Assembly (NCBI RefSeq): GCF_003121985.1
Contig: NZ_QEWP01000001.1
Location: forward strand, 124,001-188,000
Reading direction: 5' to 3'
DNA from: Marinilabilia rubra
GTDB lineage: Bacteria; Bacteroidota; Bacteroidia; Bacteroidales; Marinilabiliaceae
Length of the DNA: 64,000 bases
Shown: positions 25,948 through 33,005 of the stretch, piece after piece
How the letters are laid out: every line of letters begins with the position of its first letter
Position numbering within the stretch: the first letter of the stretch is position 1
Program-made: the position numbers and the translations under genes
Notes under the pieces: model-generated
What the model saw: the letters and a program-made list of their open reading frames with translations, nothing else
What the model was told of the DNA's origin: nothing
Databases searched by the model: none

Positions 25948-27072
25948 ATGTTGATAATTGCAGATGACAAAATTCCGTTTTTGAAAGGAGCGCTTGAGCC
26001 TTTCGCTGACGTGGTGTACATTCCTGGAGCATCCATAGGTCCCGAAGATTTAAACAATGCAGATGGATTGATTGTGAGAACCCGGACTAAGGTGAATGAA
26101 GAGTTGTTGAAGCACAGTAAAGTCAAAGCGGTTGTATCGGCAACCATTGGAACAGATCATCTGGATATTCCCTGGCTTGAAGCTAATAACATAGCATGGA
26201 CCAATGCTCCGGGTTGTAATTCCGGTTCAGTAAAGCAATATATTGCCTCTGTATTTTCCGCCCTGGAGATGAATTATTTCCCTTTAAGAGGAAAGACTCT
26301 GGGCATCGTTGGTGTTGGAAATGTTGGCAGTAAGGTGGCAAAAGCAGGAGAAGCTTTTGGTATGCGTGTTTTGATGAATGATCCTCCCAGGAACGAAAAG
26401 GAGCCTGACTTCGAGAACGTAGATCTCAATGTATTGCTGCAAATGTCAGATGTGGTCACCTTTCATGTACCTCTGACGCGGGAGGGCAAATATCCCACCT
26501 GGTATTTGCTCAACGACACGACCCTTATGATGATGAAACGTGGAAGCGTTTTGATTAATTCATCAAGAGGCGAAGTGGTTGAAGAACGCGTGCTGATGAA
26601 GGGGCTTAGTTCTGAGTTAATAAAACATGCTGTATTGGATGTATGGGAACATGAGCCTGATATCTCGTTGGAACTTCAGGAACGATTAATGATTGGGACC
26701 CCTCATATTGCAGGTTACTCTGTGGATGGAAAAGCCAACGGCACAACAGCCGCTGTTCGTTTTATGAGCCAGCAGTTTGGGCTTGGGATAGATGACTGGT
26801 CTGCTAGTGAGTTGCCGGTTTTTGATGATATGACCCTGACCGTCAAAGAAGTCAATGACCGATTGAACCTTGAGCTGGCTAAACTCGTTGTTTCCACATA
26901 CGATGTCACCAAAGATTCACAACGATTGCGTGAATCCCCTCAGCATTTTGAATCTCTTAGGGGCAATTATCCGGTTAGGCGTGAATTTCCAGCCTGGCAG
27001 GTAAAAGTTACAAAAGAACATGAAACTTTAAAAAATGCTCTGCAACTATTGGGATTCCAAATTTCAGGGTGA
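25948..27072 (+). CDS. pdxB: Erythronate-4-phosphate dehydrogenase
   Basis: PdxB oxidises 4-phospho-erythronate in the DXP-dependent route to pyridoxal 5'-phosphate. From the ATG at 25948 it has 374 residues, as E. coli PdxB (378). Motifs of the D-2-hydroxyacid dehydrogenase family are in place: NAD loop GIVGVGNVGSKVA (about 119), catalytic Arg in NSSRGEVV (about 207), and the His in GTPHIAGYS (about 251). A PdxB-type dimerisation domain follows (about 285-374). The in-frame TTG at 25906 is less likely as start. Confidence 0.92.
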   Translation: MLIIADDKIPFLKGALEPFADVVYIPGASIGPEDLNNADGLIVRTRTKVNEELLKHSKVKAVVSATIGTDHLDIPWLEANNIAWTNAPGCNSGSVKQYIASVFSALEMNYFPLRGKTLGIVGVGNVGSKVAKAGEAFGMRVLMNDPPRNEKEPDFENVDLNVLLQMSDVVTFHVPLTREGKYPTWYLLNDTTLMMMKRGSVLINSSRGEVVEERVLMKGLSSELIKHAVLDVWEHEPDISLELQERLMIGTPHIAGYSVDGKANGTTAAVRFMSQQFGLGIDDWSASELPVFDDMTLTVKEVNDRLNLELAKLVVSTYDVTKDSQRLRESPQHFESLRGNYPVRREFPAWQVKVTKEHETLKNALQLLGFQISG

Positions 27073-27124
27073 CAAACGGAAGAAAAGGATGAAGTTGTCC
27101 CTGGGGTGTAAAACTCAAAAACCT

Positions 27125-27194
27125 TGTCATCTAGAGCGTTGCCGAAACATCTGGTTGTTAAACCAGCAGACGCTTTGACAAGCTCAGAATGACA
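27125..27194. repeat. 70-bp hairpin repeat between pdxB and gnd
   Basis: The ends TGTCATCTAGAGC and GCTCAGAATGACA are inverted repeats, and the centre CTGGTTGTTAAACCAG is a perfect palindrome, so the whole can fold into a long imperfect hairpin. TGTCATTCTGAGC-type ends occur in dispersed repeats of other Bacteroidota; only one copy is seen here. No T-run, so not a clear terminator. Confidence 0.5.
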
Positions 27195-27277
27195 TCAAAT
27201 TTGGATTTTGGAGGCTGTTCTCACCCGTTTTGGGAAGTATCTGTAAAACTAAAATCAAACGATCTATTTATATAACT

Positions 27278-28732
27278 ATGGCACAAAAAGCGGACATTGG
27301 ACTCATTGGTCTCGCCGTAATGGGGGAGAACCTGGTTTTAAATATGGAAAGTCACGGATTTACTGTGGCAGTTTTCAACCGGAGTGTTGAGAAAGTGGAT
27401 AAATTCGTAAATGGGCGAGGCAAAGGCAAGAAATTTATTGGTACTCATTCGCTTGAGGAATTGGTAGAGAATATTGAACGGCCCCGTAAGATAATGATGT
27501 TGGTGAAAGCCGGGCAACCCGTGGATGACTTTATCGAAAAGCTCATTCCTCTGCTGGAACCCGGTGATGTCATTATAGACGGCGGAAACAGCCATTTTCC
27601 GGATACCATCCGCAGAACCAAATATGTTGAAAGTAAAGGTCTGCTTTATATTGGGACAGGTGTTTCAGGAGGAGAAGAAGGGGCTTTAAAAGGGCCCTCA
27701 ATGATGCCTGGGGGTTCCCTCAAGGCATGGCCACTGGTGAAAGACATCTTTCAAAGCATCGCTGCGAAAGTTGAAGATGGGTCACCATGCTGTGACTGGG
27801 TTGGTGAAGATGGAGCCGGTCACTTTGTGAAAATGGTTCACAACGGCATTGAATACGGAGATATGCAGCTTATCAGCGAGGCTTATCATCTCATGCGCGA
27901 CTACCTGAAACTCTCGCACGATGAGATGCATGATATTTTCGACCTTTGGAACCAGGGCGATCTTGACAGTTACCTCATTGAGATAACCCGTGACATTATG
28001 GGCTTTCGCGATGAAAATGGAGAACCTTTACTGGAAAAAATACTAGATGCAGCCGGGCAGAAAGGAACCGGAAAATGGACGGCCATTTCATCGCTTGAAG
28101 TAGGTGTGCCTCTTACCTTGATAGGGGAAGCCGTTTATTCAAGGATTCTTTCCTCACAAAAAGAGGAGCGCGAAAGGGCTGCAGGTATTATTAAATCCCG
28201 TGTGGAACACCTTGATGAAGAGAAAGAGGAGTTTGTCAATGCCATTCATGATGCATTGTTTGCTTCTAAAATTGTGTCGTATGCACAAGGGTATGTTTTA
28301 ATGAGAGAGGCAGCCGAAGAGAATAACTGGAATCTGAATTATGGAGGCATTGCCTTGATGTGGAGAGGTGGTTGTATTATTCGTTCGGCATTTCTGAGCA
28401 AGATAAAAGATGCTTTTGACAGCAATCCTGAACTTGAGAATTTGATGCTTGACGACTACTTCCATGATAAGCTCCGGGCTGCCCAAGAGGGATGGCGGAA
28501 AGTCGTTTCTGTTGCTGCACGCATTGGAGTACCTGTTCCGGCATTCTCTTCAGCACTGGCATACTTCGACGGATATCGAACTGCCAACTTACCGGCCAAT
28601 CTGCTTCAGGCTCAGCGTGATTATTTTGGGGCCCATACTTATGAGAGGGTTGATAAAGATCGTGGCGAATATTTCCATACCAACTGGACAGGAAGAGGAG
28701 GAGATACAGCGTCTTCTACTTATCAGGTATAA
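27278..28732 (+). CDS. gnd: 6-phosphogluconate dehydrogenase, decarboxylating
   Basis: Gnd oxidatively decarboxylates 6-phosphogluconate to ribulose 5-phosphate with NADP+. From the ATG at 27278 there are 484 residues, matching the long form. The cofactor motif is GLIGLAVMGENL with NRS after strand 2, the substrate region is GTGVSGGEEGA (about 127), and KMVHNGIEYGDMQ (about 183) carries the catalytic lysine. The GGCIIRSAFL and FHTNW blocks are in the C-terminal part. The in-frame start at 27230 is rejected as it adds a non-conserved tail. A terminator follows that also touches the toxin gene's stop codon. Confidence 0.95.
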   Translation: MAQKADIGLIGLAVMGENLVLNMESHGFTVAVFNRSVEKVDKFVNGRGKGKKFIGTHSLEELVENIERPRKIMMLVKAGQPVDDFIEKLIPLLEPGDVIIDGGNSHFPDTIRRTKYVESKGLLYIGTGVSGGEEGALKGPSMMPGGSLKAWPLVKDIFQSIAAKVEDGSPCCDWVGEDGAGHFVKMVHNGIEYGDMQLISEAYHLMRDYLKLSHDEMHDIFDLWNQGDLDSYLIEITRDIMGFRDENGEPLLEKILDAAGQKGTGKWTAISSLEVGVPLTLIGEAVYSRILSSQKEERERAAGIIKSRVEHLDEEKEEFVNAIHDALFASKIVSYAQGYVLMREAAEENNWNLNYGGIALMWRGGCIIRSAFLSKIKDAFDSNPELENLMLDDYFHDKLRAAQEGWRKVVSVAARIGVPVPAFSSALAYFDGYRTANLPANLLQAQRDYFGAHTYERVDKDRGEYFHTNWTGRGGDTASSTYQV

Positions 28733-28758
28733 ATTTGAATCAGATAAGACATTGATAT

Positions 28759-28799
28759 CCCCGGATTAGAGCTTTTGGCATCTTTTTCCGGGGTTTTTT
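28759..28799 (+). terminator. Terminator of gnd
   Basis: CCCCGGA (28759-28765) pairs with TCCGGGG (28787-28793), followed by TTTTTTA. It overlaps the final bases of the convergent toxin ORF. Confidence 0.8.
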
Positions 28800-29115
28800 A
28801 TTGGTTTTTGGTGGGATTTTGACGCGTGTCAAATACACGAACAATGAAGACCTTGCATTCTTGTTTGTTAATTCTGTAAGTGATTTTAATATTTCCTTCA
28901 ATTAGCTTTTTGTAGTTTCGTTTTAGATGGGAGAATTCTTTATCATTGGTTCTGATTTTCACCACGGCTTCATTGGTGAGGATATCAATTTTGTTTAGAA
29001 GAGAGGTTATTATCTCAATAGATTTATCTTCATTAATTGTTTCCGAATAGAAATTGTAAACTTTTCGTAAGTCTTTTTTCGCTCTGTTTGTCCACTTTAT
29101 TTTGAATGTCGCCAA
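28798..29115 (-). CDS. RelE/ParE-family toxin
   Basis: A basic 105-residue protein starting MATFKIKWTNRAKKDLRKVYNFY, the usual RelE/ParE beginning with its helical hairpin. YKKLIEGNIKITYRI and KVFIVRVFDTRQNP supply the terminal beta strands. RelE members cut ribosome-bound mRNA and ParE members inhibit gyrase; the sequence does not decide which, though VFDTRQNP ending is ParE-like. It overlaps the upstream small acidic gene by 19 bp, the classic antitoxin-first type II arrangement. Confidence 0.82.
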   Translation of the reverse strand: MATFKIKWTNRAKKDLRKVYNFYSETINEDKSIEIITSLLNKIDILTNEAVVKIRTNDKEFSHLKRNYKKLIEGNIKITYRINKQECKVFIVRVFDTRQNPTKNQ

Positions 29116-29300
29116 TTTTTAATTTCTTTTTTCAGTTCCTCATGATCTGTTAATCTGTCCTCAATAATGTCTTCCTCTGATTCTTCTATTTTTCTATCAT
29201 TCAACGATGTTACTATTTTCTCATAGATTTCATTAACATCAGGTTCTTTTACCTGGTGTAAATGGCTATGAATGAATTGTCTTTTTTTATGTATGTCCAT
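29097..29300 (-). CDS. Antitoxin of the RelE/ParE pair
   Basis: A 67-residue acidic protein (rich in E/D, about residues 35-57) encoded immediately before and overlapping the toxin. Size, charge and overlap are those of a type II antitoxin. No recognisable DNA-binding fold is obvious. The function is inferred from its position. Confidence 0.7.
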   Translation of the reverse strand: MDIHKKRQFIHSHLHQVKEPDVNEIYEKIVTSLNDRKIEESEEDIIEDRLTDHEELKKEIKNWRHSK

Positions 29301-29420
29301 AATGTTTTGTTTTGATTATTTCAAATTTAATGATTTTAGCTTACAAATTCCACCTGTGACATCCTAACTAATGCATTCGCAATCCGAAGTTTCAGGATTC
29401 TGTAAACCAATTGTATTGTT

Positions 29421-29510
29421 TTGACAGAACTGAAAGAATCAAATGATTGGGTTGCTCAAATTGAGGCCAAACAGTTTCTGACTATTCCCGTCTCGGGCCA
29501 TTTATTCTAA
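29421..29510 (+). pseudogene. Possible 3' remnant of a lost gene
   Basis: A short open stretch reads LTELKESNDWVAQIEAKQF and ends PVSGHLF, stop. It looks protein-like and is followed within 15 bp by a terminator-like hairpin, as a gene end would be. An in-frame stop lies only six codons upstream, so if real it is the decayed tail of a gene. No family recognised. Confidence 0.28.
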
Positions 29511-29523
29511 GGAAAAATTAAGA

Positions 29524-29566
29524 ACCCCCAAAAACTGAATTATGAATGCTGGTTTTCGGGGATTTT
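29524..29566 (+). terminator. Orphan terminator-like hairpin
   Basis: CCCCCAAAAACTG pairs with a near-complement ending GGTTTTCGGGG, followed by ATTTTTC on the plus strand. No intact plus-strand gene precedes it, supporting a remnant gene or a small RNA upstream. Confidence 0.5.
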
Positions 29567-29648
29567 TCTTAACAATTTGTTTGCCCAGGGATTACATTCA
29601 ATTATTGCTGTGTGATTAATCTTGCATCAAGAAACTAATACGCAGCAT

Positions 29649-30503
29649 ATGCAAAAAATCAAACACATCAAAAAACGCCGGATCAAAGCTTCTGTGATTT
29701 CCGACCTGCATCTTGGCACATATGGCTGTAAAGCACCTCAGATCTTGGATTACCTCAAAGGGATTGATCCTGAGATCCTGGTTTTAAACGGTGACATTGT
29801 AGATGGCTGGCAGTTTACCCGATCGTACTTTCCTCCTTCGCATTTGAAGGTCGTTCGTCAGCTAATAAAAATGATGGAACAAGGCACCAGGCTGATTTAT
29901 GTAGCCGGAAACCATGATGAAGTTATGCGTCGTTTTGCGGGTTTAAAGCTTGGCAATTTTTCTTTTGTCAATAAGGTGGTTTTAACGATTGACGGTAAAA
30001 AATCGTGGATCTTTCATGGTGATGTTTTTGATGTTTTTATGCATCATTCCAAGTGGCTTGCCCGACTTGGTGCCAAAGGCTATGGAATGCTTACTATCCT
30101 GAATAAGTTAGTAAATAGAGTACTTTCAGTTTTCGGGAAAAAGCGGTTGTCTATTTCCCGGAGTATAAAAGAGAAAGTAAAAGGTAGTGGGCATGCTATT
30201 TCCCGCTTTGAGCGCACGGTTGCCGGTATTGGAGTTGAAAAGGAATATGAATATGTGATATGCGGACATATTCACACTCCTGCAGACAAAACAATTAAAG
30301 CGGATAAAGGAAAAATTAGATATCTCAACTCTGGCGACTGGGTGGAAAGCCTTACAGCTCTGGAGTATGAAAATGGCGATTGGCAATTGAAATACTGGGA
30401 GCCTCATTGGTCCGAAACAGAGGAGTTGTCGGCGGATGAGAGCTTTTCACGACCATCCAAAGCCGTATTTATAAGTGCCTTTAAGGAAGTAATGGGTAGT
30501 TGA
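29649..30503 (+). CDS. LpxH-like metallophosphoesterase
   Basis: A 284-residue calcineurin-fold protein with metal-binding blocks SDLHLG, NGDIVDGW, AGNHDE, HGDVFD and CGHIHTP in order. The family is usually annotated as UDP-2,3-diacylglucosamine diphosphatase-like, but a better LpxH lies at 4643-5398, so this one probably has a different lipid or nucleotide-sugar substrate. The ATG at 29649 is preferred over the in-frame TTG at 29622. It is followed, after a fold-back element, by an MJ1255-type glycosyltransferase; I recall this pairing from other Bacteroidota, suggesting a joint envelope role. Confidence 0.83.
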   Translation: MQKIKHIKKRRIKASVISDLHLGTYGCKAPQILDYLKGIDPEILVLNGDIVDGWQFTRSYFPPSHLKVVRQLIKMMEQGTRLIYVAGNHDEVMRRFAGLKLGNFSFVNKVVLTIDGKKSWIFHGDVFDVFMHHSKWLARLGAKGYGMLTILNKLVNRVLSVFGKKRLSISRSIKEKVKGSGHAISRFERTVAGIGVEKEYEYVICGHIHTPADKTIKADKGKIRYLNSGDWVESLTALEYENGDWQLKYWEPHWSETEELSADESFSRPSKAVFISAFKEVMGS

Positions 30504-30516
30504 ATAGTATAACTTA

Positions 30517-30747
30517 GCCTGCTTTATTCATGAATTATCGTTATGAGATGTCTAAATATCAAGAAATACAATTAACCGCAGATAAAATGGATGCAGGCAA
30601 ATAATGAAACGAGCAAGTTTGCGAGTTCAATACGACCATAAAAATAATAATAATCGTATTAATTATTTTCAAATCCATTTTATTGAGGACGATTGTATTT
30701 TGCAGCTAGTTGGACATCGGAATAGATTATTTGTGAATAAAGCAGGT
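30517..30747. mobile_element. 231-bp fold-back MITE with TA flanks
   Basis: The terminal inverted repeats are GCCTGCTTTATTCA and, at the other end, the complement of ACCTGCTTTATTCA (13 of 14). TA dinucleotides flank it at 30515-30516 and 30748-30749, as for IS630/mariner-type insertions. Inside, AAATACAAT...TAAAATGGAT (about 30564-30592) is mirrored by ATCCATTTTA...GATTGTATTT (30672-30700), so the arms pair over about 80-100 bp. It encodes no protein. It separates two co-directional genes. The mobilising transposase is not in the window. Confidence 0.65.
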
Positions 30748-30767
30748 TAGAATTAACAGAAAGAAAA

Positions 30768-31814
30768 ATGAAAATATTATATGCCATTCAGGGAACCGGA
30801 AACGGCCATCTTGCCAGAGCTATTGATCTGATTCCTGAATTCAGGAAATATGGAAACGTTGATGTTTTATTGAGTGGCCAGCATTGTGAGTTGCAATTGC
30901 CTTTTGATATTAAGTATCGAATGCAGGGTTTTGGCTTCTTTTTCGGCACGAATGGGGGTATTGATCTTCAAAAAACCTGGAAGAAGAATTCTTTAGCTCG
31001 CTTTTTTAAAGAGATTACAAAGTTACCTGTTGATGATTATGATTTGGTAATTTCTGATTTTGAACCTGTGTCGGCCTGGGCTTGCCGTATTAAAGGTAAA
31101 AGGTGTTTTGGAATGAGCCATCAATCAGCTGTCATTAATCCAAAAGTCCCACAACCTAAACAATCCAAGTGGTGGGGGAGAGGTATTTTGAAGCACTATG
31201 CTCCGACAACGGATCATCTCGGATTTCATTTTAGTGCACTAAGCAATAAGGTTTTTACACCTGTTATCCGGAAGTCTGTTCGTCAGTTATCAACAGTGAA
31301 CAATGGTCATTATACCGTTTACTTACCTGCTTATTCTGATATTCAGATTATCAGTGTGCTTTCCGGTATAAGGGAAGTAAATTGGCAGGTTTTCTCCAAA
31401 CACGCCAAGGTTCCTTATTCTTTTAACCACATCTCTGTTATGCCGATTGATAATGACACTTTCTTAAAAAGCATGGCAGGAAGTACTGGCGTCTTGTCTA
31501 ATGCAGGATTTGAAACCCCTTCTGAAGCTTTATACCTGGGAAAGAAACTTTGTGTGGTACCCATGAAAAATCAATATGAGCAATCTTGTAATGCTGCTAT
31601 GCTCGAAGAAATGGAAATTCCTGTTTTGCGCAGCTTTTCTTCAAATGAACTCCCTCAATTAAGAGACTGGGTAATAATGGGGGAGAAAGTGGCTGTAAAC
31701 TATCCTGATAATGTTCAAGGTGTTGTTCGAAAAATGATGGATATGGCCGAGTCTTATCAGGATTCTCATCAAAAGAAGAATATTCCTGGTCTGGCAGGTG
31801 CTCTGAGTGGGTGA
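30768..31814 (+). CDS. MJ1255-type glycosyltransferase
   Basis: A 348-residue GT-B fold protein. The N-terminal loop IQGTGNGHLARAI is the hallmark of the MJ1255/VC2487 glycosyltransferase family and resembles MurG. YDLVISDFEP (about 90) follows, and the C-terminal donor-binding part has SNAGFETPSEALYLGKKLCVVP (about 244-265). It would transfer a sugar from a nucleotide donor, probably to a lipid, on the cytosolic face of the membrane. Donor and acceptor are unknown. It lies downstream of the LpxH-like phosphoesterase with a fold-back element between them. Confidence 0.82.
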   Translation: MKILYAIQGTGNGHLARAIDLIPEFRKYGNVDVLLSGQHCELQLPFDIKYRMQGFGFFFGTNGGIDLQKTWKKNSLARFFKEITKLPVDDYDLVISDFEPVSAWACRIKGKRCFGMSHQSAVINPKVPQPKQSKWWGRGILKHYAPTTDHLGFHFSALSNKVFTPVIRKSVRQLSTVNNGHYTVYLPAYSDIQIISVLSGIREVNWQVFSKHAKVPYSFNHISVMPIDNDTFLKSMAGSTGVLSNAGFETPSEALYLGKKLCVVPMKNQYEQSCNAAMLEEMEIPVLRSFSSNELPQLRDWVIMGEKVAVNYPDNVQGVVRKMMDMAESYQDSHQKKNIPGLAGALSG

Positions 31815-31927
31815 CTTTTCTTAGTGAATTGTAATAGTTAATATTCCGGTGAGTTTTGTAAAGGTCTGTAAATAAAACTTTTGGAGTCATGTGCCTTGTT
31901 GCTTTAAAGCCCTGCTTATTAGTATTA

Positions 31928-31993
31928 TATGGTTGGTCTTTAATCTTACCTGATTGACGTCTGTCAGGTGTCGGAAAATCTAACGATCTATTG
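31928..31993 (+). repeat. Dispersed repeat family B, fragment
   Basis: CTTTAATCTTACCTGAT...TCAGG is followed by TCTAACGATCTATTG, the family signature. Here the usual hairpin CCCGAAGCATCGGG is replaced by another, CCTGA/TCAGG. Only the right end of the family is recognisable. The rest of the 31815-32171 gap shows no gene. Confidence 0.45.
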
Positions 31994-32114
31994 AATAGTG
32001 GTAGCATTAGAAATAGTCTTTCAGTGTCTCTTCTCATATTAGGGAAAAGCCTCTCAGATAGAGATGTCTATCTCTGAAAATAATCTAAACCCTGTCTGGA
32101 GGGGTGAAAAAACG

Positions 32115-32153
32115 AAAGCCCTGCAAATCAGCATGAATGAAAAACAGGGCTTT
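32115..32153 (-). terminator. Terminator of the Zn-peptidase gene
   Basis: AAAGCCCTG (32115-32123) pairs with CAGGGCTTT (32145-32153), and the minus strand continues CGTTTTTTC. It lies about 20 bp past the peptidase stop. Confidence 0.8.
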
Positions 32154-32171
32154 TATCGTATATACTAAACA

Positions 32172-32876
32172 TTATTCTCTGTTTCCAAGAAGTACCATAA
32201 CCCAGTAGGCCAGTGTGGCCAGAGCAGATAATGCGGCTACCACATAAGTATAAGCAGCCCATTTCAGAGCGTCGCGTGCCTGATTGTGATTTCGACCGCT
32301 GGTGATGTTGGCAGAATGAAGCCAGGCAAGGGCTCTTTGGGTGGCATTGATCTCAACAGGTAATGTGATGAATGCAAAAGCAGTGAACACGGCGTAACAT
32401 GCAATGATGATTTTTATGGCCAGTTCGAAAGGGATTAAGCTTGGTAGCATAAAAGCTCCAACAAACATCATGATGAAGACTGCATTTAAAATCTTAGAAC
32501 TCACATTCTGTAAGGGCACAAGAGTGGTTCTTAGTTTCAGCGGTGCATAACTTCTGGCGTGCTGAACGGCATGGCCACATTCGTGGGCTGACACTGCCGC
32601 AGCGGCTACATTCCGCCCATGGTAAACATTTTCACTCAGGTTTACAGTTTTATTGGCCGGATTGTAATGGTCGCTTAAATGTCCGCGTGAGGGTAAAACC
32701 CTTACATCGTGAATCCCATTATCACGAAGCATTTTTTCAGCCACTTCACGCCCCGATAAATTACTGTCAAGCGAAGTCTTTGAGTATTTTTTGAAACGAC
32801 TCTTCAATTGGGAACTAACAATCCAGCTGGCTACCAGGAAGAAGAGGAATATAAGAATCAGAGGTGATGAAAACAT
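32172..32876 (-). CDS. Membrane zinc metallopeptidase, YugP family
   Basis: A 234-residue integral membrane protein with the zinc site HECGHAVQH (about 117). An N-terminal membrane segment (about 3-21) and two or three C-terminal segments (about 130-180 and 207-230) flank the catalytic region. Architecture and motif match the YugP/Zn-peptidase-2 family, whose substrates are not established. It is monocistronic with a clear terminator. The N-terminal residues DNGIHDVRVLPSRGHLSDHYNP are typical of the family's conserved loop before the zinc site. Confidence 0.88.
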   Translation of the reverse strand: MFSSPLILIFLFFLVASWIVSSQLKSRFKKYSKTSLDSNLSGREVAEKMLRDNGIHDVRVLPSRGHLSDHYNPANKTVNLSENVYHGRNVAAAAVSAHECGHAVQHARSYAPLKLRTTLVPLQNVSSKILNAVFIMMFVGAFMLPSLIPFELAIKIIIACYAVFTAFAFITLPVEINATQRALAWLHSANITSGRNHNQARDALKWAAYTYVVAALSALATLAYWVMVLLGNRE

Positions 32877-32909
32877 AGCTCAATAAATTATTAACAATAA
32901 TTAAAAGGT

Positions 32910-33005
32910 TTACTTGTTTATTTCTCCGATGATTTTGGCAGCAAAAATCCTGCCATGGCTTAAGTGAAGAATGTCGATGGATGGCTCTTCACGCAATGCG
33001 TGGGT
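32910..33005 (-). pseudogene. Orphan 3' coding remnant downstream of MBOAT gene
   Basis: Thirty-one codons ending in TAA read THALREEPSIDILHLSHGR, then IFAAKIIGEINK. This has strong protein character but no start codon, and the frame differs from the adjacent MBOAT gene. The MBOAT protein already ends in the family-typical FIYFRF, so this is not its frameshifted tail. It is best explained as the last exon-like remnant of a deleted gene. I cannot name the family. Confidence 0.4.
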
